Source of the DNA: Plasmodium brasilianum
Taxonomy: Eukaryota; Apicomplexa; Aconoidasida; Haemosporida; Plasmodiidae
Direction of reading: 5' to 3'
NCBI RefSeq assembly: GCF_023973825.1
Contig: NW_027122933.1
Span: 1 to 64,000 of the forward strand
DNA: 64,000 nucleotides
The first letter of the stretch is position 1. Each line of letters begins with the position of its first letter. The notes under the pieces were generated by a model. The model was not told the origin of the DNA and did not search any database. It worked only from the letters and a program-made list of their open reading frames with translations. Both the position numbers and the translations under genes were made by a program. Below, piece after piece: positions 13,701 through 25,020 of this stretch.

Positions 13701-15024
13701 ATATATATATGAACAGTTACAGAAAAGTTATTGGAAGACTTCCATATATTTTGATTTAAATATTGTAAGATATCATTCTATTTACATTCAATTATAGTGT
13801 TACGATTTCTCATTATAAAGTTCTAATTTATTTTACATTTTTTAACATAATGTTTTAATTAATTCTGCTGTAACATATACTAATAATTTTTCGCATGTTC
13901 AGTACGTGTTCAAATATAATTTAACTAATTAATATGCCGAACCATACATTCTATTAATTAAAATATGTAATCAAAATTAAATAGTTCATATTCGAATGTG
14001 ACAAATAACATATAAAGGAAAACCCATATATGTAATAAAGTATACTACTTAAGACTATTACATAGCATAATACACATACTATACATTAATAATTTTTAAG
14101 TAATTCATATGTATATAATATTAAATGGTACAAATACATTATAATGATACGTAATTTCAGCAACTACATATACATTATACAATAATTTATATATTATTAA
14201 ATCATATTCCTAGATACAATATATTAAAAGTAAAAAACTATGAACTAGAAATTTACAACACTATAATATCGCCGTATAAAAAATTAATAACTAATATAAC
14301 ACAATAAAAAAGGAACATACCCTCAGTGATTATTACGATTTGGTTTATGAATTATTCATTTTAGGAAAATCAAAATATTAAAATGAATTATTTACAATAA
14401 TACAGGTAATAATACATATATATATATATACGTGCATATATCTGTACTAAAAAAACAATAAAGGCTCCACACACATATTGGCGATAAATTTACACAAATG
14501 CTATATTATTTATTAATGTATCTTATATTTAATATATTATTGTTAGCCATTTGTATCTCCCTTTATAAAGTGAAATTTGATATTTTATAAAATTATATAA
14601 TTTACTGTGACTTAATTTCAAATTATATATATCATATATCTCCACTTGTAATATATTTATTTAATGTATTAAAAAGTTGGAGCAATATAAAATAAATATT
14701 AGTGTATCCAATTATATAAATGAACATATAAAAACGCATAATCATTAGAAAATTCTTTAATTTCACTTAATATATATTAATTTAAAATTAAGCTATTGAT
14801 ATATAAAAAGATTTAAATTTGCATTGTTCGTACAGGTGATTCTTTACGACATACTAGAATAATATTATAATGCCACTATGTCAACGATCAAATTTATTGC
14901 TTTTTAGTATCACTAAATTTATGCATAAATTATCTATATATGAACCAGATATGATCATGTAAATAATATGAAAATTACTGTTTAAATAATTCTTACTAAT
15001 TCTTTTGAATCCATAATTGGTTAG
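10740..15024. other. Gene-free AT-rich DNA
   Basis: About 4.3 kb downstream of the pir has no coding stretch that I can support on either strand. Composition is uniform, with homopolymer A/T runs. Confidence 0.5.
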
Positions 15025-15509
15025 GATACGGATATGTTGAAGGAAATTACGTTTTCAAAAAATAATACAAAAGAATTGGAAGATATATTGTAAAGGAAAC
15101 TACTTTATCAAAAGACAAAGACAGAAAAAAACAAATTTAAACAAAAATTCTTAGTAATGGCTATATATCTAATAAAAAAAATATTTCACCACCATATACT
15201 TAACAGAATGTTCGGAAACTAGTACATAAAAATCATTTTGAACATAAAATTGGAAAGCTTAATAAATGGAGTGGTTTTTCTATCATTATAGATTATATGG
15301 ATAGAACAATTTTGCAATTAATGTATGAAGAAGCTAATTTTCGAGAATAAAGAAAAACGTACATAGATGAAATACGGACCTATAAATAACAGAAAAATAC
15401 GTATAATTGTAGTGGATATAGTTAATGTATAACTACATTTAAAGATTATAATTCATGGCTTACATAAAGAAATACCTATTTAGAAAAAAAACGTAAATCC
15501 TTAAAATAA
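15025..15509 (+). pseudogene. STP1: Decayed STP1 N-terminal exon
   Basis: One frame runs from about 15025 to 15506 and ends at TAA 15507. It parallels the N-terminus of the intact STP1 at 53.8 kb. KDKDRKKQI, then ISPPYT, matches KDKEQLRNK, then TPPDYY. ANFREx-RKTYIDEIRTYK matches DDFCKKRNTDLTDIKRLK. YNSWLTx-RNTYLEKKRKSL matches YNAWIEERNEHFMTKKKLI. Seven internal stops, all TAA, begin at 15063, 15138, 15201, 15348, 15387, 15423 and 15465, with no frameshift. The region corresponds to the extracellular head of STP1. I found no exon 1, transmembrane exon or W-rich tail nearby. The homology is inferred by eye but holds across the whole stretch. Confidence 0.7.
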
Positions 15510-16293
15510 TTCTAAAATAATAAATACCAAAATAAAAATTAGAACCCTAATTTCATCGTACAAAATAGTCAAACATTTAAAAAACACTTTAAGTGCTTAA
15601 TCTATATATTTATAGCTTCAATTTTATATTATCTAGAAGATGTTAGAAGTGCACTATAATAATTTTTTTAATAATTATGTTTTGTAACATATTTTTTATA
15701 AAACGTAATTTATAGACGTTATATTATGTTTTTTACTTAACATAAAAAAAATATGCACAAATACCAACAAAACAAGATGCATTTACAATCTATCGTTAAA
15801 AACCGAAGAGTATACTTTTACTTCTAATTTAAAACCAGTAATACATTTTCTTAATAACCTAAAAAAATAATAATTTTATACTTCAACCGTATATACAATA
15901 GAAAGAACTTATTGGTTACAATATAAATTATCACAAGAATTCTATAATATTATATGAATTTTTCTATAATATATTGATGTTAGTTCATATATATAAAAGA
16001 CTTTTATAAAAATGAATTTAAATAGGAAAAATAAATATATATTATTACATATATATTTAGGCTGACATAATATTTTATGTTAAGAATTGAAATATATTAA
16101 AAGGTTAAAATTCACAAAAAAGTTAAGAATTTATTTTACACTTTTGTATAAAAGATGACACATATATGCAGGTTTATTTGTAAAACTTAAGTAATTATAG
16201 CTACATTTAATAAATAGATGACTAAAGATATTATAAATATTACTTCACATCAACAACTTCTTTATAAAAATAAATATATACATTAGCATTTAA
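15510..16293. other. Spacer with fam downstream box
   Basis: This stretch lies between the STP1 relic and the fam-l gene. It contains, at 16110-16140, the A-rich box (ATTCACAAAAAA, then TAAGAA) that is also found downstream of other fam genes in the window. Confidence 0.4.
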
Positions 16294-17275
16294 TTATTTT
16301 TTCGTGAACTTGATATTTTCAAATTTTTTAACTTTTTTATGGTAATAAACAATCCATAATATAAGTGTGACACCCAATATAATGAAAGGTAAGACATAAA
16401 TTAGATAAACAAAAAAACTGCTTACATATGATTCAGTTATCTTTTTCACCGTTTTTCCCGATTTTCCTGCTTCTGATGTCACAATGCTTTCCCCTTTCTT
16501 GAAAAACCAACCTAAATGAGAAGTCCTCAGAAATTCATGAAATTTCTTTAACCAGTCTGGTATTAACATTTTCAAGAAGTAAAATAACCAATTTATAAAC
16601 CCATTAGAACAAAAATAATCTAATATGAAGGATATTGGTAATAGAACAAACATTAATAAAGGTAATGCAAGTCGTAATCCGTACTTTTTACATATTATTT
16701 TTTTGTAAAGTTTATCACTAATCGTCCTATTGTTTTTAAGATAATTCTCATAATCAAGTTCCTTGAATATTTTTTTTTCTAAATGGGAATATTTTTTGGT
16801 TTCAAATATACAGCATTTATTTTTCATAAGTTTTTTATGGTATTTCTCATTCTTTAATGAAGTTCTACGTGATATTTTCTTTTTTCCTGTGACCCCCATT
16901 TCGCTCTCATGTACATTATATTTTTCTTGTATTCCGTTATTTGGTATCTCTTGTATTAAACGTACATTGCTTAAATACTTATCCTTTGTACATTTTGCTA
17001 GTAATCGATAATATCTTCCACACAATATTGTATCATGTTTGTATTTCTCTTCAAAATATGTGTTCCACGTGCTCTAAAAAAACAAAGAATATATTCATTA
17101 TTTAAAATAATAATTAATTATATTCAAACAAAAAGTATTAATAAAAAGAACACACAAAATTTTTGAATGAAACAAACTTAATTTAAAAATATTTCCTTAC
17201 AGAATCATTATAAAATTGGGAAATCCATGTTAATAGGACAAAAGCGACAATTTTAATAAATAAGAGTAACTTCAT
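16294..17275 (-). CDS. fam-l: fam-l protein, intact, 284 residues
   Basis: Exon 1 is 17201-17275 (25 codons, MKLLLFIKIVAFVLLTWISQ and five more residues) and exon 2 is 16294-17073 (259 codons plus stop). The intron is 127 bp, phase 0, donor GTAAGG. Exon 1 is the hydrophobic signal-like leader of the family. Exon 2 carries the conserved YRLLAKC box near residues 47-53 (a PEXEL-like RxL core but without the usual acidic fifth residue), KKYSHLEKKIFKELDY, NNRTISDKLYKKI, then two transmembrane helices at about 159-178 and 243-268, and the basic end KKVKKFENIKFTKK. fam-l proteins are predicted to be exported into the red cell; the function is unknown. The start is unusual: relatives begin MEQKIK, but here the ancestral ATG (17285-17287) reads AAG and a new ATG replaces codon 5. 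With the fam-m at 21.8 kb it forms a doublet. Confidence 0.9.
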
Positions 17276-18360
17276 TGTTTGTTCCTTGACGTTAATTACT
17301 TATATTTTAATATATTCATAAAATAATAAATTAACAATAGTAAAATATTAACTTAATATTAAAGGATAACTTATTATTGATTTAATTTCTTTTTTCTATT
17401 CTATTTTATTTTTTCTTAAAAACATGATAAAAAAAATATATATAATTTTTTTGACAATAGAGACAAGTATAAATAACTTTAAATGTATATTATATAATTT
17501 TAATTTTATTTTTAAAAAACTAATTTTAATTAAAATAGAATAACTTGAATTTATCCCTAAACATTCTGAATATATGATTAAATCATTTAATAGAGTAACT
17601 AAATAATGTTTTTAATTAAAACTTTAAAAAATAAAATAATAAAAAAATATAAAATTTTTCATATTTATAAATATTGAGTTGATGCAGAATATATACTGTA
17701 AATACTATAGTATATGTAGAATATAGAATGTATAGAATATATACATTACACTGTTCTCTACATCGAAATGATTATAACTAATTTTGACAATGTTTTATTA
17801 TTAATATAATTGTATAAATATTATATATTGGAAAAACTTGTTATTATTGTTTAATTTTATTAATTAATATAATAATATTAATAATGATAAATACAAAAAT
17901 CAAAATGTTAGCATAACATCATATGATATATTAATTATAACAATATCTTTCTTTAATGGTCTATAATATATTTAAAATATTTAATGTATTATATTCAACC
18001 AAATATATAAAACGTTTCCTATCTTATTGGTGAATAAATTATAATTTTTTGTTTTTCTATAACAATTTTTTTAATTTTTAATTTTTTATTATTTATAATA
18101 TTATGTGTAAATGTAATATTTTAAAATTGCATACTTAATATATTATTTTTTTTTTTTTAATCATATATATAAAGAATATAAGTTAATATATATTCTGATG
18201 AACAATAAAATAAACAAGCTGAAAAAATAAAGTAATTTTCAAATATATATAGTATTACGATTATTTTTTCAATTCGTAATAAAAAGTATTTGTTTCCAAA
18301 AGGAATCAGTTATTTGATATATGCTTTTACATAATCTATTAGAATATTTCCATATATTTT
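17276..18360. promoter_or_regulatory. fam-l upstream region with conserved elements
   Basis: This 5' flank of the minus-strand fam-l holds pieces shared with the flanks of the other fam genes: a leader-like TATATTTTAATATATTCA near 17299-17318, a 40-bp block at 17498-17537, and a TATATGTAGAATATAG box at 17711-17726, about 436 bp upstream of the start. These may be promoter parts or simply co-duplicated DNA. Confidence 0.4.
17498..17537 (-). repeat. Copy 1 of a 40-bp fam-l upstream block
   Basis: The block matches 32492-32531 with one visible mismatch (ACTAATTTTAATT against ACTAATTTTCATT). Both copies lie a little over 200 bp upstream of an intact fam-l start, on the same strand. Confidence 0.7.
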
Positions 18361-19499
18361 TTATTTTTCCTTTATTAGGAACAATGTATTAACAATATAT
18401 TTCATTATTTCTTCATTCTCTTTCATGTCACATATTTTCTTATGGTTACGCCTTTGTAAGCTTTCCCCTATTACTCTTATAGTATTTGTATTCATAAATT
18501 TTTTTTTTAATTCAGATAAATTTGCATATTTAAACCAAAATGATTCTTTTTAATAATAATTCCTCGTCAAAAATGTTCTTACCTTGACAAAAAGTTTTTC
18601 AATCTTATATATTTACAATTCCTTTTTTTCATCATGTTCAACATGATTATTTTATGTTTTCCTCGGTATCTGAATGATTTTATTTTTTATTGATATAATT
18701 TAAATTCTTCATATTTTTGATTGGTAAATATTAAAAGAAGCATTTTGTTCTATGTGTATACTTTATTCATATATTCGTCTAATTACATTATATATATCAT
18801 TGCAAATAATTGTACTGTTAATATCTTTATTTTACAATTATGAAATTCATTGAAAACTTCTTTATCTTTTAAACTTCCTAAATTATCGTTAACGAACATT
18901 CTTTAACTCCGGTACCACACATTTGTATTTCACTTTTATAAATCTTAATCATTTTCATAAATCATCATTTAAAATATTATTTTGTTATGAATAATTTCTT
19001 CATTAGCCATTTTTTTATGCATATTTCTACATTTTCTGTACAAAATGTAAAGCAACGAAATTTTCAGTTCATAAAGTTCACTTATCCTCTTATATATACA
19101 TAAGTTTAATTATTCATTCTTTCCATATAATCTTTTAATTATGTAATTGAACTTATATTTTGCCTACTATTTTATTCTATAACTCGTTTTATATTTGCAA
19201 AATAAATTAAAATTTCATAACGCATTTTTTAAATTCAAATTAGACTCATTTTATACAATATATATAGTTGTTTTTTTTTCATGTTTTCCACGTAATCCTA
19301 CATATATTTTTAATTAATATCACTTTTTAAATACTCATTTATCATTTTTTTATTGATATGATACTTCTATATTTATATTCATAATACATTTTTTATGCTT
19401 TTTTTTTTTTAAACATATTTCTATATTCATGTATGAACATTTCTCGATTTCAGCTACCCTTTTTACAATCTCAGTGACAACATAGGCTTTTGGATCCTT
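18361..19499 (-). pseudogene. Degenerate helix-rich coding remnant
   Basis: Several minus-strand blocks read like real protein. At 19350-19499 one contains KDPKAYVVTEIVKRVAEIEK and then a Cys/Lys-rich run. Around 18850-19020 there are RKCRNMHKKMANEEIIHNK, YKSEIQMCGTGVKEC and NDNLGSLKDKEVFNEF in different frames. At 18361-18546 a 62-codon stretch contains FWFKYANLSELKKKFMNTNT and GESLQRRNHKKICDMKENEE and ends in TAA. Many stops and shifts separate the blocks. A long, charged, helix-rich protein such as a reticulocyte-binding-like protein would fit, but this is a guess; no diagnostic motif was recognised. Confidence 0.4.
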
Positions 19500-21775
19500 T
19501 TACGTTTATGCAGAAAATAGTAATTACCTATTATTAACAGTTTATTAGATATATTTCTTTTTTTTTAGTTTTTTATAAATTATAAGTATAAATAATGGTA
19601 TCAATAATTTGAGATTAGGTTTTTTTTATAAGCGGAATTTTATATAAAACATTGAGTGAAAAAGAACAATATGTGAAGGCTATTATGTTATATTAAAATC
19701 CCTAGAAACCTTCTATTTTATATTTAATATTAGGTAAAAGTACGTATCTATTTTTTATTATTGTATATTAAAAACAAAGTTTCTAATCTAGAATAAATAC
19801 TATATAATTTCCTTTTTATTCAGTAACACCAACTTGCATAATTACCTATGTACTAAAAAAGTAAATTAAAATTTGTTTTTAAACCATATATTATTATAAA
19901 TTAATAAATTTTTAATAAGAATTTAATTTACATATTTTACATGGAAATGTACAAATTGTGTTTTATACTCTTGCATTTTATATATAGCAAACTTTATAAA
20001 TGTAAAATCTCGTATTTGCAAACAAAAAAAAAAAATTAATACTTGACAAAATGTATCAAAAAATCTATAAATAATGTCATATTAATAATTGTTCTAAAAA
20101 AAATGGCATTCTGTGTAATATCTCACACATGAGTACATTTAAAATGAGCAAAATTATGATAACTATATGTTTTCAGAGTTAATTGGTGAATTTATAAAAA
20201 TTGTTCAAAAGAATGAAATAGAAATATTAAAAAGTATTAAGATTAAAGCATTCAAATATAAAATTAAAGAAATATAAATCTTTCAATAAAATGAAAATAA
20301 TTATTAAAATGGAGTTCCGAGAACTATAATAATTTACAGTGAAGACATTGATAACTTTTTCAAAGACTTTCAATAATTATGCGTAAAAAAGGGAATATTG
20401 AATTAAGTTGAAAAATAAAAAAAAATATATAATTACTTAAATTATTAAAATATACATCATTAATGAATTATATAAATTCCTAATTTTTTATCATTACGAA
20501 AAAGAAATAAGTTGTAATTATACAATTACTTAACTTATGCATTTGAGAATATGTCATTTTAATCTTATCCCTTTTTGTTAAAAATACAAACTCCCTTTTA
20601 TATGAGAACAAAATACTTATGATTTTTATACTGTTAAAAATATTTGATTAGTTAGTTATAAAATTCTTTCCATGAAATAATAAATGGGAAACATAGTTAA
20701 TTTAAATTTTGTATTACTTAAATAAAAATGATAATAATTATACCAAACAGATGTTATATGATATGAATATAAATAATATTAAAAAAAAAAGAAGTATCAC
20801 AAAAAAGTGATCTACAAATATCTGAATAAGTTTAATTCATTAATTTAATATATTAATGATATAAAAATAAAAATATAATATATAGTTCATTTATATAGTA
20901 ATTTCAGTAAAATATATATTTAATTTATTTATACAGAATAGAAATAAATGCATTATTAAGGACATTAATAAGTGATAATCTGTTTTAAGTTTTTATTTAA
21001 TTTTATTGATTTAGAATATCCAAGCCATTAATCATTTATAAATAATACATAATGGAAAAGGTAGATTTTTTTTATTATATATTTATAGTTTCACATTTAT
21101 ACAATGAAAAAAAAAAAAATATATCATTTAAATTATTTTTACAATAAATATGATTTGTTGAATATTTATCAAAAATGTACATTATATAATAATTATTAAG
21201 TCTTTTTTTATTAAAATATATACATTTATACACATATGTATCAATTTAATATAAAATATTCATTTCCGTATGTAGAATACGAAAGACGGCATATCTACAT
21301 TTAATTTAAAATCCATAACTGATTTTCTTAAAAACCATATAAAACAATAATATTAGACCAGAAAAAGATACAAAATGAAAAGAAAAATATTTTAGTACAA
21401 ATATATATCATAGCAGTTCCACATAATTATTTGAACTATTCAATTATATATTCGTTTTAAAGCATAAATATATATATTCGTAGAAATATATCTTAATACA
21501 CAAATATATATGTTATACCATAACATCTAGATAAGAAAAACACATTAATTAAAATCCAAATTTGAAAACTTTAAAACATTCTAATAAACAAATAAACGTA
21601 AATGATGTATTTTTATTGTTGTATATAAGGTGTTCAGCTACACATATGTGCACTTATAATATAATATGATATTAATTATATATATGCTTTTTAAGTATGT
21701 CACTAAAATTACTACAATTATTTCGTCATATTGACAAATTTATTACAAAAAAGTATATATAGCTGATTATACAAT
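19500..21775. other. Gene-free AT-rich DNA
   Basis: I saw no convincing coding stretch on either strand. The region ends at the 3' flank of the broken fam-m. Confidence 0.45.
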
Positions 21776-22665
21776 TTACTCCGTCATTAATTTAATTTTG
21801 TTATATTTTTCATTATTTCTTAAGATCTTGTATATTCCAATAATAAGCATAACAGATAACGTAATCATAATTACGCTAAATAATGCTAAATAAATATAAA
21901 ATTGTTCAAGCTTCTTCAACTTACCTATATAATCATACAATTGACCAAATAATGGGATACTTTTAATCTTACTTTCCAAATCTTTCCAAAAATCAAATAT
22001 TGGCAATATTGCTAATCCTATGCCCAAAAACAAAAAAATAAAAAATTGAGTAACTCCAAAACGGTAACTTCTGAATTTTATTTTTTTTAAAGCAATATTA
22101 CAAATTCTCCTCTTATTTTCCAAAAAATTATCATAATCTTTTTATTTTATCCACTTTTTTTTAAAATGGAAATGTTTTCCATCAAATATTCCACTATTAT
22201 AATCCACAACTTCTGTATAGTATTGTGCCTTATTTAATAAATTTCTATCACATTTTTTGTTCTTTACATTACCCCATTTTTCATTTCTAGATACATATTT
22301 TTTTTCATACTCTCTATTAATTTGTGTACTTTCTTTTAAAACCGGAGTATTTGAATACTTATCCTGTTTATATTTTGATAATAATCGATATTTTCTTGTG
22401 CCTAATTTTCTATCAGTATTACAGATACCATCCAAATATTTGTTGAACTTTCCCTAAAAATTCAGAGTATATATTATTAATTTAAAAAATAAATGATTCA
22501 TACTAAACAACATTATTAATAAAAATAATATAGTAACTATATTGAAAATAAAAATTTTTTTAAATAATATTTTCGTATTACATTATCGTTAAGATGATAT
22601 GTCCAAATTAAAAAAATAAAAGCAGTAATTTTAATAAATAAGAATAACTTAATTTTTTGGTCCAT
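21776..22665 (-). pseudogene. fam-m: fam-m gene with one in-frame stop
   Basis: Exon 1 is 22582-22665 (28 codons, MDQKIKLFLFIKITAFIFLI and eight more), exon 2 is 21776-22453, and the intron is 128 bp, phase 0. Exon 2 opens GKFNKYLDG and carries the YRLLSKYKQDK box, then the fam-m signature YYTEVVDYNSGIFDGKHFHF, then KKWIK. At that point TAA (22142-22144) replaces what is Lys in relatives, and the same frame resumes KDYDNFLENKRRICNIALKK and runs through two transmembrane helices to the family end, NNEKYNKIKLMTE. The stop is codon 132 of 253, so the predicted product is 131 residues with no membrane helix. AAA to TAA is one base change. It may be a recent pseudogene, a polymorphic null, readthrough, or a sequencing error. 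It is the fam-m partner of the fam-l at 16.3 kb. Confidence 0.85.
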
Positions 22666-23884
22666 ATTAAAAATCTTTAATATTCTAATATATACAATAA
22701 GTAAAAAATAATAATATTAATATAATATTCTGTTAATGATAAAATTCAGTATTATCTTTTATAATATAATTTTATTATTCCTTTGTAAATACCTATTAAA
22801 ATTCATTATTTGTAATACATTTTATAAGAGGGACAAAAAAAATTTCATAATATGCCGTAAATATTTTATTTTAATGTAAATGATTTATTCAATAGTAAAA
22901 TAATCTTATTTCATTAAAAATTATTCAAAACAGAAATATAATAATTAATACAGCGCAGGATTAATATAATTTTTTTATTAATACTTTTTAATAATGAAAA
23001 AAGATTTCTAAATATTTATATATACAGAGTATATGTAGAATATAGATTTTATGGAATACAGAATGTAGATTGTATATAATATGGATAATTCATTTATTTA
23101 TATATTATTGGAAAAATTGCTATTTTTATCCATCTTAGAAATTAATAATTTTTATTTTATATATATTATATTTTTGAAAATTTTTTATTATTTCTAAAAA
23201 ATATTAATTATTATAATAATTGTAATAATGGATAAAAATAATTTTATAAGGCACATAGTTTTATGTTATTTAGAGAATCTTCATCAGTTACAATGTAAAC
23301 ATATGTATTTTTTTTTTGTTTTATACATATTTTAAACAATACACATAATATAATAACTAATATATGACAAAATATATATTTTAAGGGTAATTATGGACTT
23401 ATCTTTTTTTTTTCTTTATACAAATATTAATTATATATATTTTATACTATATTTTATAAATTAAAAGTTCTTAATTTTGGGAACATAATAATGTTTATTT
23501 TAATTATATATATGTATATGCGTATTTGTATGAAATCTTATAAAAGAAAGAAAAATGTCGATATACATTTATTCTTGTATAAAATATAATAGTGCCAAAA
23601 TACTGCTGCGCTAAAAAGGTATTAGATAAATTCCATTAAGAATAAAAATACGTATATTTTTGATTATCAAATTATTTTATACTGAATTTTTAGGTGATTC
23701 ATATAAAATATGATTAAGTAATTGTAATAAGTATTTAATACATGTATATAATATTTCCTTCATTATTAAAACATTCCAATACACAAATTAATAATATTCT
23801 ATCTATGTTATTACTCGGGATTAAAATTGTACTAACAGAATTTGATAATATTAATCTAATAATCTTTACGTAAGCCCAAACCGC

Positions 23885-23917
<33 letters not shown>

Positions 23918-24966
23918 AAGAAAAATACAATTCCACAAAATATCACAAATTTAAATATAAAGAAATAAACAATATAATAGGCTTCCTAATATTTTCGTTA
24001 ACACAGTGACCAATGCATGTTTTGTATTTATTTAGAAATATTAAATTCAAGATCTACAGGTTCAGCTGTATTTATTAGAATAAATGAAATATTTAATATT
24101 TTTCTTGCATAAGTTAATACATTTTCAAATCTACATTTTTCACGTTTAACAAATTAAATATTAATATTATTATACGTTTTATTTTTTAAATTACGGAAGA
24201 GCAGTATTTAAAAAATTATAGTTATTCATATTAAAAAACTAATAAAATTTTACTAAAAATGAAAAAACTTATCCTTATGTGAGTAATGCTTTTATACATA
24301 ATAGAGAATAATATTTTAATTAAAATATAAAATAACTTACATAAATAATAAAATAGCTATTAAACATTTATGAACTAATTTATATATATGAAATGATTAT
24401 TACAATACATTTATATTTTAAAAAAAAAAATTATTATTTGAAAAAATCCTTAGTCATTAATAAAAATCCTTTATATATTTTCATATATTAAATATTCCAT
24501 TACTGCTCTTGTAGAAGCATATACAATGAAAAAACTCACTGTGTCAAAAATATATAAATAATTGTCTATATATAATGATGTCATGGTAACAAATAAGTAT
24601 TTATCCTTAAAATTTAGTTGAATACTATTTTATGGATAACTTAAATTCATTATAAATATTTTACTCATTTTAAATATCTACTTCTAGTTTTAGACGAAAG
24701 AAAATAATTAATTTTTTTATTATACATTCTAATATATGATTAAAATTGGTTTTAATACATATTATCTTAATTGTGTAAACGACAAAGATATATTTCTTTT
24801 TATTATAGAAATATAAGTAATTTTTATCAAAAATAGTTAACTCCAACAATAATATAACATAAAAAATAAGATGCCAATTGGGGTATAAGCTTCTCATTTA
24901 ATTATAAAGTATTATAAATTATAACAACCATAAAACTATATTCATATTACCTATTTAATATATGCG

Positions 24967-25020
<54 letters not shown>

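Noticed and set aside
16763..17011. Plus-strand 82-codon frame opposite the fam-l
   Set aside because: It is a shadow of the fam-l exon on the other strand; the same happens at 22257-22457, 31764-32012, 44113-44400 and 47106-47312.
24670..24897. 75-codon minus-strand frame starting MRSLYPNWHL
   Set aside because: It has a hydrophobic start but no family pattern, splice site or neighbour support. Frames of this length are expected by chance in 64 kb of this composition.
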